DNA from: Chlorobiota bacterium
Lineage (GTDB): Bacteria > Bacteroidota > Bacteroidia > Bacteroidales > JAADGE01
Direction of reading: 5' to 3'
DNA length: 18,465 bases
Assembly (NCBI GenBank): GCA_030592825.1
Contig: JAUVIG010000021.1
Coordinates: 1 to 18,465, forward strand
Part shown: piece by piece, positions 7,130 through 15,219 of the stretch
Layout of the letters: each line of letters opens with the position of its first letter
Position numbering within the stretch: position 1 is the first letter of the stretch
Position numbers and translations under genes: made by a program
Notes under the pieces: model-generated
The model's database searches: none
Seen by the model: the letters and a program-made list of their open reading frames with translations, nothing else
What the model was told of the DNA's origin: nothing

Positions 7130-8491
7130 ATGCAATTTGAACTAACACGTGAATTTCTTAATCTGCTTATTGAAACAATTGACAATAAGGATGATAAAGC
7201 TGCATCTCAAATAATGGAAGATATTCATGCGGTTGATATTGCCGATATTTATAATGAGTTAAATATTGAGCAAGCTAAGTATTTATTTTTGCTGATAGAA
7301 GATGGTGAAAAGGCGGCTGATGTACTGGCTGAATTAGATGATGATGACAGAACAAGGTTTTTAAAGGTATTGCCTGATGATATAATTGCATCAAAATTCA
7401 TAGATCATATGGACTCTGATGATGCAGCTGATGTTATTGCCGATTTGCCTGATGAAAGGAGAGAAGAAGTTCTTCAGAAAATAAAAGATATTGATCAAGC
7501 CGGTGATATAGTTGATCTGTTATCATATGATGAAGATACTGCCGGCGGGTTAATGGGTAAAGAAATTATAACAGTTAATATTAACGAAGAGGTAGAAGAT
7601 GCAATTGCAGAGATCAGAAAACAAGTTGAAGAAGTAGATGAAATTTATTATGTGTATGTTGTAAATGATGATTATATACTTCAAGGTGCATTATCGTTGG
7701 CAAAACTTCTGTTGGCAACAAAAAATACCAAAATCAAAGATATTATCCAATCTGATGTGATTTCTGTTAAGGCGGATATGAAAGCTGAAGATGTTGCTAA
7801 CTTATCAGATAAATATGATTTGGTTGCATTACCTGTTATTGACAATATAGGCAGACTTCTCGGCAGGATAACATTTGATGATTTGGTAGATGTAATGAGA
7901 GAGGAAGCTGAAAAGGATATTCAAATGATGTCCGGTTTAACGCAAGAAGTTGAACACAGCGATAAAGTCTGGCAAATGACCAAAGCAAGACTACCTTGGC
8001 TGTTTATAGGTCTTATTGGAGGAATATTCGGTGCTTTGGTGATTGGTGTTTATGAAGATGATTTGGTGAAAAATGCTTCAATGGCATTTTTTATTCCTTT
8101 AATTGCAGCTATGGGAGGAAATGTAGGAGTACAATCATCATCTATTGTTGTGCAGGGATTAGCTAGTGGTTCGCCCGGTTTTGAAAGCACATTTAAAAAA
8201 GTATTAAAAGAATTATTTGTTTCAATTATTAACGCAATTGTACTTTCTGTTGCAATTTTTCTTTATAACTATTTTTTCAGTTCCTCATTTGCATTAACTG
8301 TTACAGTAAGTATTTCTTTATTTATAGTTATTATTTTAGCATCTGTTTTTGGTGCATTTGTTCCTTTGGCTTTAAATCGGTATAAAATTGATCCGGCACT
8401 TGCAACAGGACCGTTTATCACAACTGCAAATGATATAATCGGATTGTTTATTTATTTGGCAATTGGTGCAGTAATGTTTGCGATTTTATAA
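7130..8491 (+). CDS. mgtE: Magnesium transporter/channel MgtE
   Basis: MgtE is an inner-membrane Mg2+-selective channel gated by cytoplasmic Mg2+. The 453-aa product has the full family layout. The acidic superhelical N domain (1-135) has repeated helices such as MDSDDAADVIADLPDERREE. A pair of CBS domains (about 138-256) starts at DEDTAGGLMGKE, and a connecting helix follows. The membrane domain has five predicted segments (about 288-308, 316-345, 361-382, 387-413 and 427-453). The conserved pore region includes AAMGGNVGVQSS and DPALATGPFITTAND; Asp435 in the last helix is a likely pore Mg2+ ligand. ATG 7130 follows the Smr stop by 18 bases, and the next gene starts nine bases after its stop, so the three probably form an operon. 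No key region is missing. Confidence 0.95.
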   Translation: MQFELTREFLNLLIETIDNKDDKAASQIMEDIHAVDIADIYNELNIEQAKYLFLLIEDGEKAADVLAELDDDDRTRFLKVLPDDIIASKFIDHMDSDDAADVIADLPDERREEVLQKIKDIDQAGDIVDLLSYDEDTAGGLMGKEIITVNINEEVEDAIAEIRKQVEEVDEIYYVYVVNDDYILQGALSLAKLLLATKNTKIKDIIQSDVISVKADMKAEDVANLSDKYDLVALPVIDNIGRLLGRITFDDLVDVMREEAEKDIQMMSGLTQEVEHSDKVWQMTKARLPWLFIGLIGGIFGALVIGVYEDDLVKNASMAFFIPLIAAMGGNVGVQSSSIVVQGLASGSPGFESTFKKVLKELFVSIINAIVLSVAIFLYNYFFSSSFALTVTVSISLFIVIILASVFGAFVPLALNRYKIDPALATGPFITTANDIIGLFIYLAIGAVMFAIL

Positions 8492-8500
8492 ATTATAGTT

Positions 8501-9673
8501 ATGAAAAAACAATATCTTATTATTTTAATTATATTATTGAGTATATGTAGTAATATTAATGCTCAGCAAATTACAAATAATGCTGAAATTAGTATTATAA
8601 CCTGTGCTCCGGGTAATGAAATATATTCAATTTTCGGACACACAGCAATTAGAGTAAAAGATCCGACAAGAAGATTAGATAATGTTTACAATTACGGAAC
8701 ATTCAACTTTGATACACCAAATTTTTATCTGAAGTTTGCAAGAGGTAAGTTGGATTATATGTTAAGTGTATCACCTTATAAGTATTTTGTAATTTCATAT
8801 ATGAATGAAAACAGATGGATAAAAGAACAAGTATTAAATCTTTCTTTTACTCAAAAAAAAGAAATATTCAAATTTTTACAGAATAATGCTTTGCCTGAGA
8901 ATATGTATTACAGATATGATTTTTTTTATGATAATTGTGCAACACGTGTTAAAGATGTTATTAAAAATGTGCTTTCTGAAGATATGATCCCTGCTGAATC
9001 TGTAACAAAAGAAGGAAAGACATTCAGAGACATGATAGGACCGTATTTGCTGGGAAGAAATTGGGATCGTCTCGGAATAAACTTGGCATTAGGGCAACCT
9101 GCCGATAAAATTGTTACTGCTGATGAAGCAACTTTCTTACCGGATTATACTGAATTGTTTTTCGACAATTCTTTTGTTATTATTGATGATAAGACTATGC
9201 CTTTGGTTAAAGATAAACGAATGCTCTATAATCCAAAGAGCCGAATTGATGAAAAAAGTTCTTTTTTGACACCTTCACTTATCTTTTGGATTATATTTTG
9301 CATCTTCATTATATTAAGTGTATTTGAATATAAATCAGGAAAATATTTTTTGAATGTTGATAAAACTTTGTTTTTTATAACAGGGTTTTCGGGTTTACTC
9401 CTTTTGTTTCTGTGGTTTGGGACTGATCATAAAGCTGTTGTAAATAATTGGGATATTATATGGACAGCACCGTTATATTTTATAGTTGCTTTTGCATTAC
9501 GTAAAAATAATAATTTATCTTTCATAAGAATATTTTTATTGGTTTGGTCGGTATTGCTTTTGATATCTGCTGTAACAGACTTGATGTTTTATAATTTATT
9601 TGATAATGCTGTTATTCCTATTGTCTTAATCTTACTAATAAGATCAACTCTTATTTTCTTTTTACGCAGATAG
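8501..9673 (+). CDS. DUF4105 / Lnb-N-domain membrane protein, candidate lipoprotein N-acyltransferase
   Basis: This 390-aa protein begins with a signal peptide (1-21, cut near NINA/QQ). The DUF4105 domain (now also called the Lnb N-terminal periplasmic domain, PF13387) spans about 28-230. It contains the conserved FGHTAIRV with His47 and YDFFYDNCATRV with Cys146, the plausible catalytic residues. Five hydrophobic helices follow (about 258-275, 289-307, 318-335, 341-360, 369-387), so the domain faces the periplasm on a membrane anchor. In some Gram-positives, Lnb proteins with this domain move an acyl chain onto the N-terminus of diacylated lipoproteins. Bacteroidota homologues are widespread, and the same role here is inference. 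It begins nine bases after mgtE, suggesting cotranscription; the functional link to Mg2+ is unclear. Confidence 0.8.
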   Translation: MKKQYLIILIILLSICSNINAQQITNNAEISIITCAPGNEIYSIFGHTAIRVKDPTRRLDNVYNYGTFNFDTPNFYLKFARGKLDYMLSVSPYKYFVISYMNENRWIKEQVLNLSFTQKKEIFKFLQNNALPENMYYRYDFFYDNCATRVKDVIKNVLSEDMIPAESVTKEGKTFRDMIGPYLLGRNWDRLGINLALGQPADKIVTADEATFLPDYTELFFDNSFVIIDDKTMPLVKDKRMLYNPKSRIDEKSSFLTPSLIFWIIFCIFIILSVFEYKSGKYFLNVDKTLFFITGFSGLLLLFLWFGTDHKAVVNNWDIIWTAPLYFIVAFALRKNNNLSFIRIFLLVWSVLLLISAVTDLMFYNLFDNAVIPIVLILLIRSTLIFFLRR

Positions 9674-9675
9674 AT

Positions 9676-9718
9676 GACTTATTGTCATACATTCTTGCCC
9701 TTCATATGACAAGGTGTC
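9676..9718. promoter_or_regulatory. Interrupted inverted repeat between DUF4105 and hsp20, operator-like
   Basis: TTGTCATA (9682-9689) and TATGACAA (9705-9712) are a perfect 8-bp inverted repeat with a 15-base gap. The match extends outward as GAC (9676-9678) and GTC (9716-9718) after three unmatched bases on each side. It lies 108 bases before the hsp20 ATG and just after the DUF4105 stop. No T-run follows, so it looks more like a dimeric repressor site than a terminator. It is not the CIRCE sequence. The role is inference. Confidence 0.45.
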
Positions 9719-9825
9719 GTTATTATTTATTGTATTGTGTCAAAAACAGTAGTGAAACATTACCGGTATATGAATTGATATGTTTAAAGTGAAAAAATAA
9801 ATTATTAACTTTAAAATATAAAATC

Positions 9826-10260
9826 ATGACAATAGTAAAAAGAAACATTAATTCACCTTATTTTCCTGATTGGTTAGAAGACTTTTTTTCAGGCGAAGTA
9901 TTTAATCCGTTGATTAAATCAAGAGTTTCATCTGTACCTATGGTAAATGTTTTTGAAAATGACAATTCGTTTCGCATAGAAGTTGCAGTTCCGGGTATGA
10001 ATAAAGAAGATATCAAAATTAATATTGATAATGATATAATTAAAATATCTGCTGAATTAGAATCTGAACTTGAAAACGAAAATGAGAAATGTACAAAAAG
10101 AGAGTATTCATACAATTCATTCAGTCGTTCATTCACACTTCCCGAATCAGCCGATACTGAAAAAATTGATGCTAAATCAGTTGACGGAGTTTTAAAAATT
10201 ACAATTAAGAAAAAACAGGAAGATATTGTAAAACCGCCGAGAAAAATTGATATTAAGTAA
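9826..10260 (+). CDS. Small heat-shock protein, Hsp20/alpha-crystallin family
   Basis: This 144-aa ATP-independent holdase chaperone binds unfolding proteins in the cytoplasm. A short N-terminal arm (1-37, with PYFPDWLEDFF) precedes the alpha-crystallin domain at about 38-129. The domain starts VNVFENDNSFRIEVAVPGM and ends in the signature GVLKITI (121-127). The C-terminal IDI (141-143) is the I-x-I anchor used for oligomer assembly. Length and layout are normal for Bacteroidota Hsp20. The gene stands alone: 152 bases follow the previous gene, with an operator-like palindrome upstream, and a perfect 16-bp terminator stem begins immediately after its stop codon. No clear TAnnTTTG element was found; TAACTTTA near 9806-9813 is the nearest. 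Confidence 0.95.
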   Translation: MTIVKRNINSPYFPDWLEDFFSGEVFNPLIKSRVSSVPMVNVFENDNSFRIEVAVPGMNKEDIKINIDNDIIKISAELESELENENEKCTKREYSYNSFSRSFTLPESADTEKIDAKSVDGVLKITIKKKQEDIVKPPRKIDIK

Positions 10261-10296
10261 AAAAAAAATGCGATTGATTTCAATCGCATTTTTTTT
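10261..10296. terminator. Bidirectional rho-independent terminator between hsp20 and the PorP-like gene
   Basis: AAAAAAAATGCGATTG (10261-10276) and its exact complement (10281-10296) form a 16-bp perfect stem with a four-base loop, ATTT. The G-C core lies between A and T runs, so it can stop transcripts from both converging genes. Confidence 0.9.
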
Positions 10297-10307
10297 GGTA
10301 ATTTATT

Positions 10308-11339
10308 TTAAAAAACCGGACATGGTATGATTGTATGCTTATAAAAACTTTTTGTTTTATTAAATTCATAAACAAGTGAGATTTCATGTGCACCGCCTGT
10401 GTGACTGAATAAATTTCTTATAATAGTCATATCATAACTGTAACCTATCTTAAAATTAGGAGACAATTTAAAACCAACCAATACAATAATTGCATCAATA
10501 TTATTAAATGTTTTGTCTTGGCTGTCAATAACAGGAATACCTCTGAACCATGCACCCAATATTAAAGGATCATGTGTCCAATAGGCACCAATGTCTAATT
10601 GATCAAATTTGTCCCAATATTGGTAATTTACGGCAAAAGTTACACTTTCTTCTTCCCTGCTGTATCTGACTCTTTTATTTTTTTGAGGTTTTAACAGTAT
10701 TTTTGCTCCTCCAAATACAGAAAGTTTCATATTTAATCTGCTGTCTAAACCATAAAGAGATTGATTAGGCCTCAATAAATGATCAACTGCAAAACCTCCC
10801 CAATAGAGATCTGTATATCCTAATAATGAAGCGGCAAAATCTATATATGCTTTTTTTGCAAGTGGTGGTGCTTCAACTGATATTGGTGCATCTCCATGTA
10901 ATTGATCAGCGAATGTCAGCTTTTCAAAATCAACGGATCGTTGAGAATATTTAAAATGAATACCGGGTCTTAAAAACCACTCGGAATTTTTTGAACCTCT
11001 TTTTTGTCCGATTTTAATTTTATATGAATACAGCATACCTGCTTCGGTAAGACCTAAATTACCTTCTCCTGCAACATCTCTTAATACTAAAAAGCCTACG
11101 CCGCTGTTTGCTCTGGAAAAATAATGATCAGCTCCAAATGAGTATGTTCTGAAAACTCCCGGAACAGCAGGCCATTGATCTCGGTAATTAAATGATAATC
11201 TGCTTGCTTCAGTCAAGCCTGCAAATGACGGTGCAATAGTCATCGGTGTTGAATAAAACTGGGAATAATGAGCAATTTGCGACATTCCCGATTGCGTAAT
11301 AATCAGCAATACTATTAAAAATCCGACAGCTTTTTTCAA
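10308..11339 (-). CDS. PorP/SprF family (type IX secretion system membrane) protein
   Basis: This 343-aa predicted outer-membrane beta-barrel belongs to the PorP/SprF family, whose members work with the type IX secretion/gliding machinery and often tether or export specific cargo. Signal peptide residues 1-20 (KKAVGFLIVLLIITQSG then MS/Q) are followed by the family opening QIAHYSQFYSTPMTIAPSFAG, here interrupted only for length: HYSQFYSTP, IAPSFAG, then YRDQWPAVPG and FGADHYFSRANSGVGFL. The open frame reaches an ATG at 11429, but TTG 11339 is chosen. It begins the signal peptide exactly and follows a TATATTTG element (11363-11370) that lies inside the longer version. PorP-type proteins often sit beside a giant adhesin; here the neighbour is aroB, so the partner is elsewhere. 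It could serve the core machinery or be a paralogue. Confidence 0.85.
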   Translation of the reverse strand: MKKAVGFLIVLLIITQSGMSQIAHYSQFYSTPMTIAPSFAGLTEASRLSFNYRDQWPAVPGVFRTYSFGADHYFSRANSGVGFLVLRDVAGEGNLGLTEAGMLYSYKIKIGQKRGSKNSEWFLRPGIHFKYSQRSVDFEKLTFADQLHGDAPISVEAPPLAKKAYIDFAASLLGYTDLYWGGFAVDHLLRPNQSLYGLDSRLNMKLSVFGGAKILLKPQKNKRVRYSREEESVTFAVNYQYWDKFDQLDIGAYWTHDPLILGAWFRGIPVIDSQDKTFNNIDAIIVLVGFKLSPNFKIGYSYDMTIIRNLFSHTGGAHEISLVYEFNKTKSFYKHTIIPCPVF

Positions 11340-11362
11340 TTTTTCTGTTTTAATAATAATTA

Positions 11363-11370
11363 CAAATATA
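11363..11370 (-). promoter_or_regulatory. -7 promoter element for the PorP-like gene
   Basis: TATATTTG on the minus strand matches TAnnTTTG and ends 23 bases before the chosen TTG start at 11339. No clear -33 TTG is seen at the usual spacing, so the promoter call is moderate. Confidence 0.5.
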
Positions 11371-11463
11371 AAGAATAACGGTGTATTTAAAAATATTATT
11401 ACATTTTTTTGATAAATGTATAATAACAAAATAAATACCGGAATTAATTTTTTAAAGATTATT

Positions 11464-12525
11464 TTATATATTGTTTAGATATTTTAATGCATTATAAACT
11501 TCATTTTTTGATAATGCTTGATCAATTTTTGGTTTGCCGATACCTTCTAATAATACACAATTTATCACATTATTGGTGTTCTTCTTATCATGTTTCATTA
11601 ATGAATATACAGCTTCAAAATCTTCATCAGGAATAAATAATACACCAAATATTTTTTTAATCATTGAATTTATTTGCTCTAATTTATTTTTATCAAAATT
11701 CAATTTCCTTGCAGATAAGAACAATTCACAGATAATACCTTGTGCTACGGCTTCTCCGTGTTTTAGTTTTAAATTAAACAGGCTTTCAAATGCATGTCCG
11801 AAAGTATGTCCGAAATTTAATGTTTTACGAATGCCTGTATCGAAAATGTCTTTTTTGATGAAATGTTTTTTAATATTGACGGATTTAATAATTAAATCTG
11901 TTATTTGAGAAAAATTAATTTTCTTATAATTGTTTATGAAAAAATCAAATAGTTCATTAAGATGTTTTTCTTCACAGATTAATGCATGTTTTAACATTTC
12001 GGCAAAGCCTGAAAGGAATTCCGATTTGCTCAAAGTTTTTAAAAATGTGTTTGAAATAATTACATAGTCAGCCTGATTAAAAACTCCGATTTCATTTTTT
12101 AATCCCCCGTAATTAATCCCCGTTTTTCCGCCGACTGATGCATCAACTTGAGCCAATAAACTTGTTGGTATATTAATGAAAGGCATACCTCTCTTAAAGG
12201 TTGATGCTGCAAATCCTCCAATATCTGTTACCATACCGCCTCCAAGATTAATCATTAAAGAATGTCGGTTAAAGTTATTTTGCAATAAAAATGTCCATAT
12301 TTTTTGAACAGTATTTATTGACTTAAATTCTTCACCGGAATTAATCTCAAAAATCATAAAATTATCATCAATAATGTCTGCTATTACGGGTAAACATAAA
12401 TTTTTACAATTATTATCAGTTATAATTATTTTCTTTTCATTATCATATTCTGAAATTATTCTTTTTAAATCTTTATTTAAATTAACTGTATGAATTATAT
12501 CATTATTTGCATTTTCTTTTTTCAT
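11464..12525 (-). CDS. aroB: 3-dehydroquinate synthase AroB
   Basis: AroB converts DAHP to 3-dehydroquinate, the second step of the shikimate pathway to aromatic amino acids. It is NAD+- and metal-dependent and cytoplasmic. The 353-aa product shows the NAD-binding GGGMVTDIGGFAAST (95-109), DASVGGKTGIN (128-138) and KNEIGVF (143-149). The zinc-ligand set is Glu176 in FAEMLKHAL, His240 in NFGHTFGHAFE and His256 in KHGEAVAQG. Length is normal and nothing essential is missing. It starts at ATG 12525, divergent from proline dehydrogenase across 135 bases; this aroB/proline dehydrogenase adjacency is, as I recall, seen in other Bacteroidota. The 124 bases between its stop and the PorP-like gene hold that gene's own promoter. 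Confidence 0.95.
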   Translation of the reverse strand: MKKENANNDIIHTVNLNKDLKRIISEYDNEKKIIITDNNCKNLCLPVIADIIDDNFMIFEINSGEEFKSINTVQKIWTFLLQNNFNRHSLMINLGGGMVTDIGGFAASTFKRGMPFINIPTSLLAQVDASVGGKTGINYGGLKNEIGVFNQADYVIISNTFLKTLSKSEFLSGFAEMLKHALICEEKHLNELFDFFINNYKKINFSQITDLIIKSVNIKKHFIKKDIFDTGIRKTLNFGHTFGHAFESLFNLKLKHGEAVAQGIICELFLSARKLNFDKNKLEQINSMIKKIFGVLFIPDEDFEAVYSLMKHDKKNTNNVINCVLLEGIGKPKIDQALSKNEVYNALKYLNNI

Positions 12526-12660
12526 TATTTTTGCATTAAAATTGAAAAACTTTTTTGTTGCTAATTTAAAAATAAAAACTTAATGATGTAAATAATATTC
12601 TTAAGTAAAAAAAATGAAGATTATTAATATTTTTACGAATCAATTTAAATATACTTCAAG

Positions 12661-13836
12661 ATGATAGATTTTAAAAATACCAAAACAGCTTTTATTTCCA
12701 AATCTAATATTGATTTAAAAAAAGCAAGATTTTTGTATAAAGTTATGGCAAGTCCCTTTATAACAAAAGTTGCAAGTGTGATGACTGCTTTTGCAATGTC
12801 AATTCGTTTTCCTGTTAATTGGTTTATAAAACCCACTATTTATTGTCATTTTGTCGGAGGAGAGACAATTGACGAATGTGATAAATCTGTTGCTGTTATG
12901 GCAAAATCAGGTGTAAATTCAATATTAGACTATTCGGTTGAAGGAACTGAATCAATTGAAGACATCAATAATGCATTGGGAGAAACATTAAATGCAATTA
13001 AAAATGCGGGAACTAATCCTAATATTCCTTTTGCCGTTTTTAAACCTACTGCATTTACAACCGCTGACATTCTTACAAAAGCAAGTGCCGGAGATTCTAT
13101 GACTGATGAAGAAAAAGCAGAAGCTCAAAATTTTAAAGACAGAGTAAATATTCTTTGTGAAACTGCTTACGAGCTTGATATACCTATATTAATTGATGCT
13201 GAAGATTCTTGGTTTCAAAACTTTATTGATGAAACTGTTGAAGAAATGATGCTGAAGTATAACAAAGAGAAAGCTATTGTATTTAATACATGGCAAATGT
13301 ATCGCCACGACAGACTTGAACATCTGAAAGCAACATATGAAAAAGCAATTGACGGTGATTATTTTCTCGGTGCAAAATTTGTAAGAGGTGCATACATGGA
13401 GAAGGAAAGAGAGAGAGCTGAAAAAATGGGCTATGAGTCTCCGATTTGTGCAAATAAAGAAGAAACAGATAAGTTATATAATGATGCATTAAGGTTTACT
13501 TTTGAAAAAAGAGACCGAATATCTACATTTAACGGAACTCACAATGAAGAAAGCTCATTATTGCTCGCAGAACTAATAACAAAAGAAGGCTTGCCTTTAA
13601 ATGATAATCGTTTCTGGTTCTCTCAATTATATGGTATGAGTGATAATATCAGTTTCAATATGGCAAAAGAAGGTTATAATGTAGCAAAATACTTGCCCTA
13701 CGGTCCTGTAAAACATGTTTTACCGTATTTGTTCAGAAGAGCTGAAGAAAATACATCAGTAAAAGGACAAACAAGCCGAGAACTTCTGTTAATTAAAACA
13801 GAGATTAAAAGAAGAAGATCTGTAAAAAATAATTAA
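12661..13836 (+). CDS. Proline dehydrogenase (monofunctional ProDH)
   Basis: ProDH is an FAD-dependent enzyme that oxidises proline to pyrroline-5-carboxylate, the first step of proline catabolism, passing electrons to the respiratory quinone pool at the inner membrane. The 391-aa product is the monofunctional PutA beta/alpha barrel. It shows DAEDS (179-183), NTWQMYRHD (209-217), KFVRGAYMEKERERA (239-253), GTHNEES (292-298), QLYGMSDNI (322-330) and the substrate-binding RRAEEN (359-364) after YLPYGP. No P5C dehydrogenase is fused or adjacent. It starts at ATG 12661. A weak -7-like TATTTTTA (12628-12635) lies 25 bases upstream. It ends before a strong terminator at 13861. Confidence 0.92.
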   Translation: MIDFKNTKTAFISKSNIDLKKARFLYKVMASPFITKVASVMTAFAMSIRFPVNWFIKPTIYCHFVGGETIDECDKSVAVMAKSGVNSILDYSVEGTESIEDINNALGETLNAIKNAGTNPNIPFAVFKPTAFTTADILTKASAGDSMTDEEKAEAQNFKDRVNILCETAYELDIPILIDAEDSWFQNFIDETVEEMMLKYNKEKAIVFNTWQMYRHDRLEHLKATYEKAIDGDYFLGAKFVRGAYMEKERERAEKMGYESPICANKEETDKLYNDALRFTFEKRDRISTFNGTHNEESSLLLAELITKEGLPLNDNRFWFSQLYGMSDNISFNMAKEGYNVAKYLPYGPVKHVLPYLFRRAEENTSVKGQTSRELLLIKTEIKRRRSVKNN

Positions 13837-13860
13837 ATAAAATATATTATTTTTTTAGTT

Positions 13861-13895
13861 GAGCGTTAAACTTATTAGTTTTACGCTCTTTTTTT
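13861..13895 (+). terminator. Rho-independent terminator after proline dehydrogenase, within the cinA leader
   Basis: GAGCGT-T-AAAC (13861-13871) pairs with GTTT-T-ACGCTC (13878-13888) around the loop TTATTA, giving ten pairs with one internal T-T mismatch. Seven T residues follow (13889-13895). The T-run ends five bases before cinA ATG 13901. Confidence 0.85.
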
Positions 13896-13900
13896 ATACT

Positions 13901-15154
13901 ATGAATGCAGATATAATTACAATAGGTGATGAAATTCTTATCGGCCAGATAACGGATACAAATTCACAATGGATTGCTGAAAGGCTAAATTTAGCCGGTT
14001 TTAATATAAGACAAATAACATCAGTAGGTGATGATAAGAGGCAAATTTTCAATATTTTAAATGATATTTCAGATAAAAGTGATCTAATAATTATAACCGG
14101 AGGATTGGGTCCGACGGAAGATGATATAACAAAACAAACTCTTGCGGATTATTTTGAAACTAAGCTGGTTATAAGTCAGAAAATACTTAAGGATATAAAA
14201 TCATTTGTTGAGACAAGAGGATTGGATTTAAACGAAAGAAACAGAAAACAAGCAGAAGTACCTGAATCTTGTAAACTGATCAGAAATTTTAACGGAACTG
14301 CACCTGCTATGTGGTTTGAAAAAGATAATACAGTATATATTTCTCTTCCCGCAGTCCCTTTTGAAATGAAAGCTATTATGAGTAATTCGATCATGCCGTT
14401 GTTGAAAAAACGTTTTCAAACACCTTTCGTTGTTCATAAGACTGTTCTTACATATGGTTTGCCTGAATCGGGTTTGGCTGAAATACTTTCTGATTGGGAA
14501 AGCAATTTAGATGAAAAAATCAAGTTGGCATATCTGCCGTCTCCTGAAAGAATCAGGTTACGATTAAGCATAATTTGCAAAGACAAAAAAAAAGCTGAAA
14601 AATTAATTGATTATGAGATATTAAAGTTACAGAAGATAATAAGTAAAGCGATCTTCGGATACGGCGACCTTTTCTTACAAGATATCATTGGGCAAATACT
14701 AAAAAATAATAAAAAAACTGTTTCTGTTGCAGAGAGTTGTACAGGTGGTAAAATTTCTCACTTAATTACTTCTGTGGAAGGAAGTTCAGAATATTTTAAA
14801 GGGGGAATTATTGCTTACTCAAATGAGATTAAAATAAATCAGTTGAATGTTCCTGAAGATGTTATTGAACATTACGGAGCTGTCAGTAAGGAAGTTGTCG
14901 AGTTTATGGCAAAAGGACAAAGAGAAAAGTTTAATACCGATTATGCAGTTGCTGTATCGGGAATAGCCGGTCCGGGTGGCGGAACATTAGACAAACCTGT
15001 TGGTACTACTTGGATAGCTGTTGCAAGTAATAATAAAATAATTGCAAAAAAATATACTTTTGGCAAAATGAGAGATATAAATATAAGAATAGCCGCTTCA
15101 AAAGCGTTAGATATGTTAAGAAAACTTATGTCAGACCTAAATTGTTTATTTTAG
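13901..15154 (+). CDS. cinA: CinA-family nicotinamide-nucleotide amidohydrolase (PncC domain)
   Basis: This 417-aa two-domain protein has an N-terminal MoCF-like/COG1058 domain (1-170), starting ADIITIGDEILIGQITDTN with TGGLGPTEDD at 66-75. The C-terminal PncC domain (about 258-413) has catalytic-site AESCTGGKIS (Ser279), YSNEIK (306-311) and SGIAGPGGG (353-361). PncC deamidates nicotinamide mononucleotide to nicotinate mononucleotide, recycling NMN released by DNA ligase. The N-terminal domain acts as an ADP-ribose pyrophosphatase in characterised CinA proteins. The open frame extends back to a TTG at 13859, which would lie at the foot of a terminator hairpin, so ATG 13901 is chosen. The transcript must begin after, or read through, that hairpin. 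Older naming links CinA to competence; nothing here supports that role. Confidence 0.93.
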   Translation: MNADIITIGDEILIGQITDTNSQWIAERLNLAGFNIRQITSVGDDKRQIFNILNDISDKSDLIIITGGLGPTEDDITKQTLADYFETKLVISQKILKDIKSFVETRGLDLNERNRKQAEVPESCKLIRNFNGTAPAMWFEKDNTVYISLPAVPFEMKAIMSNSIMPLLKKRFQTPFVVHKTVLTYGLPESGLAEILSDWESNLDEKIKLAYLPSPERIRLRLSIICKDKKKAEKLIDYEILKLQKIISKAIFGYGDLFLQDIIGQILKNNKKTVSVAESCTGGKISHLITSVEGSSEYFKGGIIAYSNEIKINQLNVPEDVIEHYGAVSKEVVEFMAKGQREKFNTDYAVAVSGIAGPGGGTLDKPVGTTWIAVASNNKIIAKKYTFGKMRDINIRIAASKALDMLRKLMSDLNCLF

Positions 15155-15187
15155 ATCATAATATTATGAAGAATAGATTTTTTTGAA

Positions 15188-15195
15188 TATTTTTG
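15188..15195 (+). promoter_or_regulatory. -7 promoter element for the small secreted protein gene
   Basis: TATTTTTG matches TAnnTTTG and ends 24 bases before ATG 15220. A -33 TTG is not obvious at proper spacing (TTATG near 15164). It suggests transcription independent of cinA. Confidence 0.4.
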
Positions 15196-15219
15196 TATAA
15201 ATAACTTAAATTAATTCTT

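Noticed and set aside
9674..9825. CIRCE/HrcA operator upstream of hsp20
   Set aside because: The palindrome found does not contain TTAGCACTC or its partner arm.
9858..10289. 143-codon minus-strand open frame over hsp20
   Set aside because: It lies antisense to a clear alpha-crystallin gene, shows low-complexity Ser/Phe-rich translation and begins inside the terminator.
11534..11908. 124-codon plus-strand open frame inside aroB
   Set aside because: It is antisense to conserved AroB motifs and has no recognisable domain.
13859..13900. TTG start for cinA at 13859
   Set aside because: It would translate the terminator stem and T-run. The family N-terminus begins at ATG 13901.
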